Origin: Lachnospiraceae bacterium
Lineage (GTDB): Bacteria; Bacillota_A; Clostridia; Lachnospirales; Lachnospiraceae
Length of the DNA: 64,000 nt
Direction of reading: 5' to 3'
Assembly (NCBI GenBank): GCA_017522685.1
Contig: JAFWYN010000014.1
Span: 54,560 to 118,559, forward strand
Under the pieces are notes generated by a model, which was not told where the DNA came from, made no database searches, and saw nothing but the letters and a program-made list of their open reading frames with translations. Both the position numbers and the translations under genes were made by a program. Shown piece by piece: positions 18,223-26,962 of the stretch (position 1 is its first letter; each line of letters starts with the position of its first letter).

Positions 18223-19632
18223 TCACCATGCCATAATGGGAAGATACCGTGCCTCCTCCAATGTATAGGCTTCTCCCTGATACTCTAATATAACCTCATC
18301 CGCACCAAAAAATGCACTGTAGGCTACCACCTCTACTCCATCCGGAATCACAAGCGAGGTAAGGTTCGTACAATACTGGAAAGCTCCTTCCTTTACTACC
18401 TTCACGCTGGAAGGCAGCTTCACAGATACCAGCTGTTCACAATTTGCGAAGGCTCCCACTCCAATCTCTGTTATGGTAGCATCGGTAAGTTCCAAGGTCA
18501 CAAAAGGAGTATAGGCAAAAGCCCCGTCTCCGATTTTTTGCAAGCCCTGGGGTAAATTAAGTTCTACCAACCCTGTACAACCAAAGAAACAGCGGGTACT
18601 AATCTCTATAAGTTCCCAGGGAAGCTTCACCTTTTCCAAGGCAACGCAATTGATAAATGCATTCTCACCGATTTCGGAAACACTATCCGGTATCTGAATC
18701 TGTGTGAGTCCGCTTTCTGCAAATGCCCATGCACCGATGGTTTTCAAGCCCTTCGGCAGCTCAATCGTCTGCAAATCCTTACAGTCCTGGAACGCATTAT
18801 CGGTAATACTTGTCACGGGAATACCATTAATAGTAGCCGGAACCACCACATGGGAATCCGTACCCAAATAACCGTCAATAGCAATCTCTCCATTCTTTAC
18901 GCTGTACGCGACATCTATCTGTTCCGTATCTTGCTGAGATGTTTCGATGTCTTCAGTAGGTTCTTCCGACTCCTGCTCCTCGGATTGCTCTACGGATACG
19001 GATTCGTTTTCCTTTTCTTTAAGGTCTTCTCCTTTACTTTGCATGTACTTAGCCACCAGCAGGATACCCACCAGCAAAGCCACTACTGCTGCCACCATAC
19101 CAATGACTAAAAAGACCTTCTTCTTGCAGGGCTTCACACCGGCCACCGCATCCTGCACCTGCACCGTCACCTGTTCCGGGTTCTGAATAATCAAATTATC
19201 AATATAGGTATTCTTAGTAATCTGCTGCGTAGGTTGCTGCATCATTCCCACGATGACACCATACATTTCGTCCAGCTTATACTCATCCTTCTTAGGATCA
19301 GCTACAATCCAGTGAGAACCACTCAAGTAATATTCAAAGGCGCCTGTCAGCTCCGTATCATCTATCTTATAGGGTAAGATATTCTTCCCCCGCTTTTCCG
19401 CCAAAGCGATTTCCTTGGGCACCTGGGTAGACTGCTGTGAATTCGCGCTATAAATCACTACCATGGCCTTAATCTCTGCTATGGCATTACTGATAGCAAC
19501 CGCCCACTCACTACCGGGCACAATATCCCTGGGCGCTATCCAGCAGGTTAACCCCTTGGCCTCCAATGCTGCACAGACCTTGTCCGCTATTTCTTTATCT
19601 ATGGAACTATGACTTATAAAAACATCTGCCAT
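18223..19632 (-). CDS. TIR domain - transmembrane - BspA-type leucine-rich-repeat protein
   Basis: The 469-residue protein starts with a TIR domain (residues 1-~130): DVFISHSSIDKEIAD, then IAPRDIVPGSEWAVAI, then the helix with PKEIALA. Glu74 lies where TIR NADases keep their catalytic glutamate. A strong membrane span covers about 173-195 and is followed by a Glu-rich linker. Residues ~245-460 hold eight BspA-type leucine-rich repeats of the form AF-x2-C-x2-L-x2-I-x-LP. Predicted topology is TIR inside, repeats outside. No Thoeris, CBASS or other defence partner gene is adjacent, so a defence role is only possible; sensing of a surface ligand is the alternative. A consensus sigma-A promoter lies at 19674-19703. 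Confidence 0.85.
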   Translation of the reverse strand: MADVFISHSSIDKEIADKVCAALEAKGLTCWIAPRDIVPGSEWAVAISNAIAEIKAMVVIYSANSQQSTQVPKEIALAEKRGKNILPYKIDDTELTGAFEYYLSGSHWIVADPKKDEYKLDEMYGVIVGMMQQPTQQITKNTYIDNLIIQNPEQVTVQVQDAVAGVKPCKKKVFLVIGMVAAVVALLVGILLVAKYMQSKGEDLKEKENESVSVEQSEEQESEEPTEDIETSQQDTEQIDVAYSVKNGEIAIDGYLGTDSHVVVPATINGIPVTSITDNAFQDCKDLQTIELPKGLKTIGAWAFAESGLTQIQIPDSVSEIGENAFINCVALEKVKLPWELIEISTRCFFGCTGLVELNLPQGLQKIGDGAFAYTPFVTLELTDATITEIGVGAFANCEQLVSVKLPSSVKVVKEGAFQYCTNLTSLVIPDGVEVVAYSAFFGADEVILEYQGEAYTLEEARYLPIMAW

Positions 19633-19673
19633 CTATCAATCCTCTTAATTCTTTTCTTCTTTTGCCAACACCT

Positions 19674-19703
19674 ATTATAGGTATCCTGTGGATATCTTGT
19701 CAA
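19674..19703 (-). promoter_or_regulatory. Consensus sigma-A promoter of the TIR-LRR gene
   Basis: On the minus strand TTGACA (19698-19703) and TATAAT (19674-19679) are both perfect, with an 18-base spacer. The -35 box overlaps the stop codon of the upstream gene, so the TIR gene has its own strong start site. Confidence 0.8.
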
Positions 19704-20284
19704 GGTTGGGAGTTTGACAGCTTCTCCTTCATTGGTGTAAGGAATGGACGTGTTTTCTCTAACACCTTCATATTCCGCAACAATATCATACCCTTATCCT
19801 TGTCTTTTTCCATATGATAATCGATAGCAGCCCAAAGTTGCTTCTCACAATCCTCTTTCCTGTAATCAGACAGCGAAATCAATGCATAACAATAGTAATA
19901 TCCTGTGATATCAAACTTTAAGCTCCAATTACTATCCTCATATGGTGGTTTGTATGTTTCCAAAAACTTAAGAACCGCATCTACTGTAGCCGGTTTCTCA
20001 GCAAAAGGAATCATTCTCTCATATTCCTTTTTCGTTACAGGGGCATGGCTTGCACTTGCAATCTTACTACACAATTCCCACATTTCTTCTTTTGATGTTC
20101 CTACAGCTTCTGCTGCTTCCAATAGAGGCAAAGTACCTTTCGCTTTCCATATAGATTCCCCTGGGAATTTAGGACCGGTAACCACAAATGTCTTATGATT
20201 TTCTACGCAGTCCTTAAGATATGCCTCTTCCTTTTCAATATACTCCCTTAATTCAGCTACTGTTGGTATTTTCTTATTTGCCAT
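19700..20284 (-). CDS. Uncharacterised protein, 194 residues
   Basis: I do not recognise this family. The start is placed at the ATG at 20284 because GGAAGG lies 9 bases before it; an in-frame ATG at 20314 lies inside the upstream gene and has no such site. The protein is soluble, mostly helical and charged, with no signal peptide or membrane span and no obvious catalytic motif. It begins with a helix rich in Glu and Lys (VAELREYIEKEEAYL). It follows the DUF1963-like gene after 16 bases and is probably in one transcript with it and the gene at 21013. Confidence 0.7.
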   Translation of the reverse strand: MANKKIPTVAELREYIEKEEAYLKDCVENHKTFVVTGPKFPGESIWKAKGTLPLLEAAEAVGTSKEEMWELCSKIASASHAPVTKKEYERMIPFAEKPATVDAVLKFLETYKPPYEDSNWSLKFDITGYYYCYALISLSDYRKEDCEKQLWAAIDYHMEKDKDKGMILLRNMKVLEKTRPFLTPMKEKLSNSQP

Positions 20285-20300
20285 ATTTATATCCTTCCCA

Positions 20301-20990
20301 TTAATAAAAATCATAATGTAACTTCCAGTTCTGTGCGTCTTTATTGTAAAAGAAATAGAGACGACCGTTATCTACAAAATTAAAGCAAGCCTTTTCATCA
20401 GAAGATATCTGAAAAGCAAACTCATATCCTATCGGGCTGCCTCCTGCCTGTATAAATGCAGGATAACCTCCCACCTTATGTACATAATATTGTTCTTCCG
20501 CTATATCTTCATAGTATTCCAAATCTTCCTCCTCTTCCAACCGAAGGATTTCCGTAAACAAATCTCCCGGGAAGTCCTCATCATCCCACATGGGATAATC
20601 CTGCTCTACAAGCTTCGGCACCAACGGAAACGCCTTCATAATCGAAGCATTCCAATCGCAATGTTCCAAGCCTTCCAATGTTTTATAGGTTCTGATATGG
20701 AAATATTCATCTGCATTCTCACTATGACCGCATATATCTTCCGAAAGGAACACCGTCAACAACTCTATCTCTTTTAAATATTCAGGAACATGCGGTAAAT
20801 CCTTTAGGAAAAGAGTAGCTATAGGTTGCATCTCCTTACCCTCTTTATCCACCGGCAATATCTCATCAGGCATCTTCCAGCACACGCAGCCAATCCAGCT
20901 TTCCAACAATGCCTTTGTAGGTCGTATTCCTCCTGTTTGAAACACAACTGCCTTCTTTGCTAAGTTCTTTTTAATATCATCTACGGTCAT
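20301..20990 (-). CDS. DUF1963 (YwqG-like) protein
   Basis: The 229-residue soluble protein resembles the YwqG/DUF1963 family. It has the internal block KVGGYPAFIQ, a following FAFQISSDE strand, and the C-terminal VDNGRLYFFYN strand where family members usually read GDxGRLYFF. The middle is very acidic. The function of this family is not known; members are often found near toxin-immunity loci. It sits in a run of three small unknown genes upstream of the TIR-LRR gene. Confidence 0.65.
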   Translation of the reverse strand: MTVDDIKKNLAKKAVVFQTGGIRPTKALLESWIGCVCWKMPDEILPVDKEGKEMQPIATLFLKDLPHVPEYLKEIELLTVFLSEDICGHSENADEYFHIRTYKTLEGLEHCDWNASIMKAFPLVPKLVEQDYPMWDDEDFPGDLFTEILRLEEEEDLEYYEDIAEEQYYVHKVGGYPAFIQAGGSPIGYEFAFQISSDEKACFNFVDNGRLYFFYNKDAQNWKLHYDFY

Positions 20991-21012
20991 CTTTAAACAA
21001 TTCCTCTCTTAA

Positions 21013-21474
21013 TCAATTTTTGCATAACCGAATCCGTTCAATGCTTTTACATTCCACACTATAATTTCCTACATCGACATTTAATTCCAGCACCTTCCCC
21101 ATTTCCAAATCCGGATACAGCAAACATTGAATCAATTCACCTGCATTCACCATAACTAATTTACCAGATGGCGCACTAATACATGTCCCTTCACAATGAT
21201 CAACAAATTCAATTTGACAATTTTCTATATCCTTATCTCCCAAGGCTACAAACATTTTACCTGCATTACAAAAGTCATTTATAAGTTTACTTTCCCTTTC
21301 TCGAACAGTTAGCCAGTCTTCTCCTGCAAAATCATAAGTCAGCTCTGTTTCCCCCAGCTGGTCTAATAAAATCTCAAATGAATATAACATATCCTCATCC
21401 AATTCATCAAAATACTCTTCATCCATTAAAACCAGTCCATCCGGCATATTATCACATATATAGTCAAATCTCAT
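21013..21474 (-). CDS. Uncharacterised acidic protein, 153 residues
   Basis: I do not recognise this family. The protein is soluble and strongly acidic (opening MRFDYICDNMPDGLVLMDEE), with a beta-rich second half and five scattered cysteines near the end. There is no signal peptide or membrane span. AAAAGGA lies just before the ATG. It is 22 bases upstream of the DUF1963-like gene on the same strand. Its small, acidic, soluble character resembles immunity proteins, which is only a guess. Confidence 0.65.
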   Translation of the reverse strand: MRFDYICDNMPDGLVLMDEEYFDELDEDMLYSFEILLDQLGETELTYDFAGEDWLTVRERESKLINDFCNAGKMFVALGDKDIENCQIEFVDHCEGTCISAPSGKLVMVNAGELIQCLLYPDLEMGKVLELNVDVGNYSVECKSIERIRLCKN

Positions 21475-21551
21475 AAATCCTTTTCCATCCTTTCACTATT
21501 AGCCAAATCAAGTTTTCTTACCCTAAACCACTTAATCTCACCCAAATCATT

Positions 21552-22256
21552 TTACTCCCCAATCATCTCCGCCTCAAGTTCCTCTTTCACTACCGCCCCA
21601 TTAGCATTTCTAAAAAAATAAACTTTGGAAGTTTCCCTGCATTTGATATATGTAATGCTTCCATTGTCCTCTACAAATGCAGTATCCGCATCCAGGGCAA
21701 GACCGGGTATGGTCTTGTCCATAATCATTTTATCAAAGCTCTCGATTCTCTCCTCATAATGGGGACAAAAGGCATAGGGATGAATATTTAGCAGTTGCTC
21801 CACCCAGCCATATCCTATGGTTTCATCCCTCCAGAAAATCTTACTGTTACTGTGTCCGCAATCAAACCAACACATAGCGCCAGCACTGATTCCCGTCAAA
21901 ATAGCCGTATCCTTCAAATAGACCTCTTTCAGCTTTTTATCAAGGTCATATTTTCTCCATACGTCCATCATATAAAAGGTATCACCACCACCAACATAGA
22001 TAATATCTGCCCACTGCAGACATTCATCAATTTCTTCCGGCGTATATTCTCTCGCGGATAAGCACAATGCTTTGACACAGCAGCAAAGTGGTTCAAAAGT
22101 ATTCTTAATACTATCTATATACCCTTCTGCATCTCTGCTGGCAGTTCCTACGAACAAGAAGTTGTGACTCTCCTTGTGTTCCATCTCTAAAATAAATTTA
22201 TGAATGGGCTGATTGGATTCTAAATCCCCTCCGCCGATAGCAACAATTCTTCCCAT
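21552..22256 (-). CDS. Peptidase E-like (family S51) protein
   Basis: The protein has about 234 residues from the ATG at 22256, chosen because GCGGAGG lies 6 bases before it; an earlier in-frame ATG at 22280 has no ribosome site. It matches the S51 dipeptidase/cyanophycinase fold: GRIVAIGGGD near the start, YVGGGDTFYM, and the nucleophile elbow GISAGAMCWF with the catalytic serine. Family enzymes cut Asp-X dipeptides; Lachnospiraceae often carry several such paralogues with unknown substrates. It overlaps no neighbour and follows the first acetyltransferase after 16 bases. Confidence 0.85.
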   Translation of the reverse strand: MGRIVAIGGGDLESNQPIHKFILEMEHKESHNFLFVGTASRDAEGYIDSIKNTFEPLCCCVKALCLSAREYTPEEIDECLQWADIIYVGGGDTFYMMDVWRKYDLDKKLKEVYLKDTAILTGISAGAMCWFDCGHSNSKIFWRDETIGYGWVEQLLNIHPYAFCPHYEERIESFDKMIMDKTIPGLALDADTAFVEDNGSITYIKCRETSKVYFFRNANGAVVKEELEAEMIGE

Positions 22257-22272
22257 ACGGTTCCTCCGCAAT

Positions 22273-22662
22273 TTAGCCATTGTACGTTTCCATCTGTCCG
22301 CAAAGCATGTGGTAGAAACCGAATCTATCGTAGAATGGTTTTAAGCTCTCTTCAAAAACAACCGAAATGATATATATGCGATTCTTCTTCAGATACTTAA
22401 TCATCTGATTCATTAAATCCGTACCCACGCCTTTGCCCTGATAATCCGGATGAACCATCAGGTCCTGAATGTATGCATCTGTCACACCATTTGACACACA
22501 ATCCACATATCCAATCAATACTTCTTTTTCATAAACAGCAATATGATAATAGGATGTCATCAATGGATTTTCGTACTCTTTCTCCATCCTGTTCCAACCT
22601 ACCGCTTCCCGCAAATCTGATAATGCTATTGGTGATACGGTTTCGTTGTATTTGTATATCAT
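22273..22662 (-). CDS. GNAT-family N-acetyltransferase
   Basis: This is a 129-residue GNAT protein. The start at 22662 has AAAGGAG 8 bases before it; an in-frame ATG nine codons earlier lacks one. The acetyl-CoA-binding motif A is clear: IQDLMVHPDYQGKGVGTDLM, with the QGKGVG pyrophosphate loop. The end PFYDRFGFYHM is the usual motif B region. The acceptor substrate cannot be told from sequence. It is 29 bases downstream of a second GNAT gene. Confidence 0.88.
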   Translation of the reverse strand: MIYKYNETVSPIALSDLREAVGWNRMEKEYENPLMTSYYHIAVYEKEVLIGYVDCVSNGVTDAYIQDLMVHPDYQGKGVGTDLMNQMIKYLKKNRIYIISVVFEESLKPFYDRFGFYHMLCGQMETYNG

Positions 22663-22691
22663 CTTGTGTTCTCCTTTCGTTTTTTTCATCT

Positions 22692-23156
22692 CTACATACT
22701 AAGCGGATACCACATAGGTGTTTTCCATGGAGTATCTGTATTCCTTTCTTCCTCCAAAACAGCAAACCCATAATGTTTATAAAACGCCAAACCACAGGGA
22801 GAAGCATTCAATACAATCTTATCATAACCTCTTACCTTTAGTTCCCCGGCAATCTTATCCATCAGAGCTGTGGCAATTCCTTTTCGCTGATATTCACTGT
22901 CAACAAATAATAAAGAAATTCTATTAGTTCCATAGGTTTCCAGCATTCCTATCACGTTACCATCCACTAATGCAACCACCATCAAGCGTTCGCTATAAAT
23001 GCTTAAATCCTTTAATCTATCTTCAATTGCCACCCGCATACGTTCTGTATGTTCAGCCCCATAGTCCGGTGCATCATACTTTACAAACATACGCCATGCC
23101 AAATCCAGCGCTTGGGGGATTTCGCCACCCATCGCTAATCTAATTTCGTAGTCCAC
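22692..23156 (-). CDS. GNAT-family N-acetyltransferase
   Basis: This 154-residue GNAT protein has motif A as LLFVDSEYQRKGIATALMDK and a C-terminal CGLAFYKHYGFAVLEEER segment. The N-terminal half (AWRMFVKYDAPDYGAE) resembles a common clostridial GNAT subgroup of unknown acceptor. It lies 14 bases after the methyltransferase gene, so methyltransferase, two acetyltransferases and peptidase E may form one transcript. Confidence 0.88.
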   Translation of the reverse strand: MDYEIRLAMGGEIPQALDLAWRMFVKYDAPDYGAEHTERMRVAIEDRLKDLSIYSERLMVVALVDGNVIGMLETYGTNRISLLFVDSEYQRKGIATALMDKIAGELKVRGYDKIVLNASPCGLAFYKHYGFAVLEEERNTDTPWKTPMWYPLSM

Positions 23157-23170
23157 TTTTGTGCCTCTCC

Positions 23171-24136
23171 TTATTTCCGATAAATTGTAAGCAATATATC
23201 TTCTTCATTTCCCTTAAAAGCTATCTCATCAAAGTTCTCTCCATATCTTTCTTTATAGCTTTGGAGCAACCTTTCCATTACAAGCCTATGCTTATCTTCC
23301 GGTACAGCAATCTGATCCGAAAATCCTCTCGACAAAAATCTTGGCAGGAAACCATCTCTCAAGGATGTCTCAAAGTACTGCCCACGCTCAATATGTATTT
23401 GCTCTTTACTATCAAATACACCTGAACAATATCCATTTCTATCAAATCTCCAGCTGTACTTCTTCGGAAGAATCCCCAAACTCTTTAATGCCTGCCAATA
23501 TTCACTATACAAGCTATTTGTAATATTGTTATACTCACCATTATCGTAGGTACTTTCAGTACCTTTCCCCGGCACGTCATCTAAACAAATAAAACTTCCA
23601 CCCTTTTTCAATACTCTATAGATTTCGCCAATCACCTTTTCCGGATTTGAAATCAAATGCAACACACTGTTTGCAACAACAGTATCCACACTCTCATCTG
23701 CAAGAGGGATTTCCAATGCGTTCATTCTGCATATAGTTACATTTTCCAATGAGATGTTATTTGCTTCTGCTTTCTGCTTTAACACCTTAAGCATAGTGTT
23801 TGAAATATCTCCGGCTATTACTTTTGTCCCCAAAGATGCAACCGGAACCGTAAAACAGCCGTCTCCACAGGCCAGGTCCAGGAAAACGCCCCCCCTCGTT
23901 AACCCGGCTATTTCTTTCGCAACAGCCAAGTCCTTATCCTCGATGATATATTTCCTGTTTCCCGAATAATTCTCACCAATATATTCATAGCCGATATACT
24001 TATCCTCATCGCCTTCCACCACAATATCCGGCATATCGGACAACTGCCATACATCATTCAACTTTTTATACTCATACCCGCATTTTGGACATATTGGCAA
24101 ATCCATGATTGCTTTACACTTAACACATATAAACAT
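23171..24136 (-). CDS. Class I SAM methyltransferase with N-terminal zinc ribbon
   Basis: The 321-residue protein opens with a small zinc ribbon (CVKC and CPKC in the first 20 residues), as in the RlmA-type rRNA methyltransferases. A Rossmann methyltransferase domain follows, with motif I VFLDLACGDGCF and motif IV-like VVANSVLHL. The C-terminal ~100 residues are not recognised. The substrate is uncertain: rRNA is suggested by the ribbon, but the overall match to RlmA is weak. The 420 bases upstream contain four spaced inverted-repeat units that may control it. Confidence 0.8.
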   Translation of the reverse strand: MFICVKCKAIMDLPICPKCGYEYKKLNDVWQLSDMPDIVVEGDEDKYIGYEYIGENYSGNRKYIIEDKDLAVAKEIAGLTRGGVFLDLACGDGCFTVPVASLGTKVIAGDISNTMLKVLKQKAEANNISLENVTICRMNALEIPLADESVDTVVANSVLHLISNPEKVIGEIYRVLKKGGSFICLDDVPGKGTESTYDNGEYNNITNSLYSEYWQALKSLGILPKKYSWRFDRNGYCSGVFDSKEQIHIERGQYFETSLRDGFLPRFLSRGFSDQIAVPEDKHRLVMERLLQSYKERYGENFDEIAFKGNEEDILLTIYRK

Positions 24137-24185
24137 CTACTTTTCTCTCCATCATCTTCAAAATATCACTATCTTCATCCTTCAT

Positions 24186-24434
24186 TGGACATATACGCAT
24201 TTTCTTACTCGTAACATCCAAAAATCTACCATTTTCCATGCATTTCAAGCATTTCTCACAGAGTTTTGGACATATACGAAATTATCCTTCTCAAATGTCC
24301 ACGGATAGCCCCATTTTGTGGACATTTTCAGCACATTATTTTCTATATGTCCAAACCTCACGAAAAATCCTTGAATTTCCCCTAAAATCACTCACTTTTT
24401 GGACATATTGAATTTATTATTTTGTATATGTCCA
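24186..24434. repeat. Array of four inverted-repeat units TGGACAT-N21-ATGTCCA
   Basis: The non-coding stretch 24137-24556 holds seven exact copies of the 7-mer TGGACAT or its reverse complement. They form units at 24267-24301, 24319-24353 and 24400-24434, each with two opposed 7-mers exactly 21 bases apart. A fourth unit, 24186-24220, has its second arm decayed to ACATCCA at the exact expected place. The last unit extends to perfect 10-base arms. Unit starts are spaced 81, 52 and 81, so the block looks like a 133-base tandem duplication. One more TGGACAT lies inside the methyltransferase start (24086-24092) without a partner. No promoter or gene is obvious in the rest of the stretch. Confidence 0.85.
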
Positions 24435-24556
24435 ATTCCCTTAATAAAATGACCAAATTTGCAGTACCAATGTATTCTTATAAATTTAAGATAATACACA
24501 AGATCATCCTTAACATCCCTGCCTTAGTCACCCATATGTCGACATTTTTCGAAAGC

Positions 24557-25462
24557 TTAATAACTCAGCATAAACATAACGTCATTATATAGCTTCCCTG
24601 TAGCCAAAAGTTCTTCAATACTCTCTACCGTAACATATTCAGGTCGACTGGTATCGCTCCACTCGCCCTCGTGATGATAAAACACAAAGTACTCACCTAC
24701 TAATTCCAGTCGGTTATACAGACCGATAACTTCACCCTGATAACTGATTGCGACCTCACCGACGAAACAATTCGCCTTCTCTTCCGATTCTTTATAGCGG
24801 TTGTCTATATATCCGGAAAACAAATAACCATCCATCTTTGTATGTCTGGCCAGTCCGCTAAAACCATCCCAGTACTGCAACTCGCACTCATATAAATCTG
24901 CTATCTCTATCAGGTTTGCGGCTTCCTCCATACTGATTTTTCTGCACTCCTTAATCTCTTCAAACTCTAAATCTGTCAAGCCGGCAAACCCGCCTGTACT
25001 AAAAGTAGTATTCGCTTTCACATATGCCAATTCTCCATCCTGCAACCCACAAGGCAGCTCTGTTAAGTCAGTATCAATCCAAGCGCTATTTTTATAGTAT
25101 GTATCAGCCTCTTCTACAATATAATACTCATAATAGACCCCTTCTCCGCCATCTACATCAAAATACCACCGTACATACTCCGGACCAGGCACCTTTGCCG
25201 CCACAAATTCCACATCATGCTGATGCTTTCTAATCATATCATCATCCACTGCCTCCTCTTCTCCTCCCAAGCGCTCACTATCACTTATCCAGTCGTATTG
25301 GTCATCCTCTATGGTATCAGGGGTGCTTTCTTTTTCTGTTTCCACAGCTATTTCGCTTGAAACATTCCTCTCATCTGCGTCATCTTCCGTCTGCTTGTTT
25401 TGACAACCGGATATAAGAACTACAAACATGAAACATACCAACAAGTATTTTACTTTTTTCAT
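24557..25462 (-). CDS. Uncharacterised lipoprotein, 301 residues
   Basis: A lipoprotein signal (MKKVKYLLVCFMFVVL, lipobox ISGC, lipidated Cys20) is followed by an acidic linker of about 65 residues and a soluble outer domain rich in aromatic residues, Glu and Asp (repeated WYFDVDGG, YYEYYIVEE). I do not recognise the family. It should be exposed outside the membrane. It follows spoVG after 83 bases with a hairpin between, so it is probably a separate transcript. Confidence 0.75.
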   Translation of the reverse strand: MKKVKYLLVCFMFVVLISGCQNKQTEDDADERNVSSEIAVETEKESTPDTIEDDQYDWISDSERLGGEEEAVDDDMIRKHQHDVEFVAAKVPGPEYVRWYFDVDGGEGVYYEYYIVEEADTYYKNSAWIDTDLTELPCGLQDGELAYVKANTTFSTGGFAGLTDLEFEEIKECRKISMEEAANLIEIADLYECELQYWDGFSGLARHTKMDGYLFSGYIDNRYKESEEKANCFVGEVAISYQGEVIGLYNRLELVGEYFVFYHHEGEWSDTSRPEYVTVESIEELLATGKLYNDVMFMLSY

Positions 25463-25486
25463 CCCAATCTCCCTCCATACAACACA

Positions 25487-25519
25487 GCGCAGCGTTACTG
25501 ACCATCACTAACGCTGCGC
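25487..25519 (-). terminator. Hairpin after spoVG
   Basis: An 11-bp perfect stem (25487-25497 with 25509-25519) lies 27 bases past the spoVG stop. The T tract after it on the minus strand is weak, so termination may be partial. Confidence 0.6.
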
Positions 25520-25545
25520 CATAGACTTCTTTATAAATAACTAAC

Positions 25546-25818
25546 TTATTCCGCTTCCGGCTCACTTAAAGCCCTTTCATAAGCCTCCAGGATAATCTTC
25601 TGCATATTATCTCTGGTAGCGGAGTTAATGGGATGAGCGGTATCCCTGTGCTCTCCGTTTGCAGTGGGTTTGCTGGGCATGGCGATAAACATCCCCTTTT
25701 CGCCCTCTATCACCTTAATGTCATGTACTACAAATTCATCATCCAGGGTGATAGAAACAACCGCTTTCATCTTACCTTCTTTTGTGATTTTTCGAACACG
25801 TACATCTGTAATCTGCAT
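25546..25818 (-). CDS. spoVG: SpoVG, septation and RNA-binding regulator
   Basis: At 90 residues this is a typical SpoVG: opening [11 protein letters not shown], central [12 protein letters not shown], and the conserved [18 protein letters not shown] block. SpoVG is a small nucleic-acid-binding regulator that affects asymmetric septation, virulence traits and cell-wall genes in Firmicutes. GGGGGA precedes the ATG. It begins 23 bases after glgD, so it is probably the last gene of a glgC-glgD-spoVG transcript. Confidence 0.97.
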   Translation of the reverse strand: MQITDVRVRKITKEGKMKAVVSITLDDEFVVHDIKVIEGEKGMFIAMPSKPTANGEHRDTAHPINSATRDNMQKIILEAYERALSEPEAE

Positions 25819-25841
25819 ACTTATGTCCCCCTTAGTATAGT

Positions 25842-26960
25842 TTATAAAACGTATCTTTCGTTTTGCTCTACTACAATCTTAATATCAGCTTCTCCCACAA
25901 AGCGCGAATTCTCTCTGATGGTATCGCCACTTTCCACGATACAATTCTCGATGTATGAATTATCCCCAATATATACATCATTCAGAATAATGGAATTCTT
26001 GATGACACAGTTGTTTCCGATATAGCTCTTCTTGAATACCACAGAATTCTCCACTGTACCGTTTACAATACAGCCACTGGAAATCAAACTGTTCTTTACG
26101 GCAGAACCCACATTATATTTTGCCGGCGGCAAATCATCCACCTTGGAGTAAATATCCGGATACTGCTTAAAGAAATAATTTCTTACCTCCGGCTTTAAGA
26201 AGTCCATATTGGTGTTGAAATAGTCCTCTACGGAAGCAATATTTCTCCAATACTCCTTAATCTTGTAGCCGTAAATCCGCTTCATATCCTTGTATCGGAT
26301 GAGTACGTCACGAACAAAATCATATCTGTCCTCTTCTGCACATTTCTCAATCATCTCAATCAGCTGACGGCGACGGATTACGTAGATACCGCAGGATACG
26401 GTATTGGTCTTGGCCTTCAAAGGCTTCTCCTCAAATTCCTCCACCCGGTAGTCTTCATTCATTCGAAGGGTACCAAAACGCTCCACATTGATATCCTTCT
26501 CCATATCACGGCAAACCACTGTAATATCTGCCTTCTTATCAATGTGATATTCCAAAACCTTATTAAAATCCAGCTTATAGATACCATCACCGGAAGCAAT
26601 CACCACATAGGGTTCATGACTTCTTTTCAGAAAGTCCAGATTCTGATAAATGGCATCTGCAGTTCCTCGATACCAATTGCTACTTTCCGGAGTCACCACC
26701 GGTGAAAGTACGGATAAACCGCCCTGCTTACGTCCGAAGTCCCACCACTTGGAGGAGCTTAAATGTTCGCTCAGACTCTTCGCATTATACTGGGTCAGAA
26801 CTGCCACACTCTGAATATGTGAATTGGACATATTACTCAGTGTAAAATCAATACTGCGATAGCTGCCGGCGATAGGCATGGCACATACCGCTCGTTTCTG
26901 GGACAGCTCCTTCATTCGATAGTTATTACCACCCGCTAAAACAATTCCTATTGCTTTCAC
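25842..26960 (-). CDS. glgD: GlgD, regulatory subunit of ADP-glucose pyrophosphorylase
   Basis: This 372-residue protein is the GlgD partner found in Firmicutes next to GlgC. It has the nucleotidyltransferase fold ([18 protein letters not shown]) and the left-handed beta-helix end (repeated hexapeptides such as [11 protein letters not shown]). The GlgC catalytic region is degenerate here, and the family is thought to boost GlgC activity in a mixed tetramer. It starts 2 bases after the glgC stop. Confidence 0.95.
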   Translation of the reverse strand: MKAIGIVLAGGNNYRMKELSQKRAVCAMPIAGSYRSIDFTLSNMSNSHIQSVAVLTQYNAKSLSEHLSSSKWWDFGRKQGGLSVLSPVVTPESSNWYRGTADAIYQNLDFLKRSHEPYVVIASGDGIYKLDFNKVLEYHIDKKADITVVCRDMEKDINVERFGTLRMNEDYRVEEFEEKPLKAKTNTVSCGIYVIRRRQLIEMIEKCAEEDRYDFVRDVLIRYKDMKRIYGYKIKEYWRNIASVEDYFNTNMDFLKPEVRNYFFKQYPDIYSKVDDLPPAKYNVGSAVKNSLISSGCIVNGTVENSVVFKKSYIGNNCVIKNSIILNDVYIGDNSYIENCIVESGDTIRENSRFVGEADIKIVVEQNERYVL

Positions 26961-26962
26961 TC

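Noticed and set aside
18223..19632. Thoeris or CBASS defence system
   Set aside because: Only a TIR protein is present; no ThsA, nucleotidyltransferase or effector partner is adjacent.
24186..24434. CRISPR array
   Set aside because: The repeats are short inverted pairs with a fixed internal gap, not direct repeats with unique spacers, and no cas genes are near.
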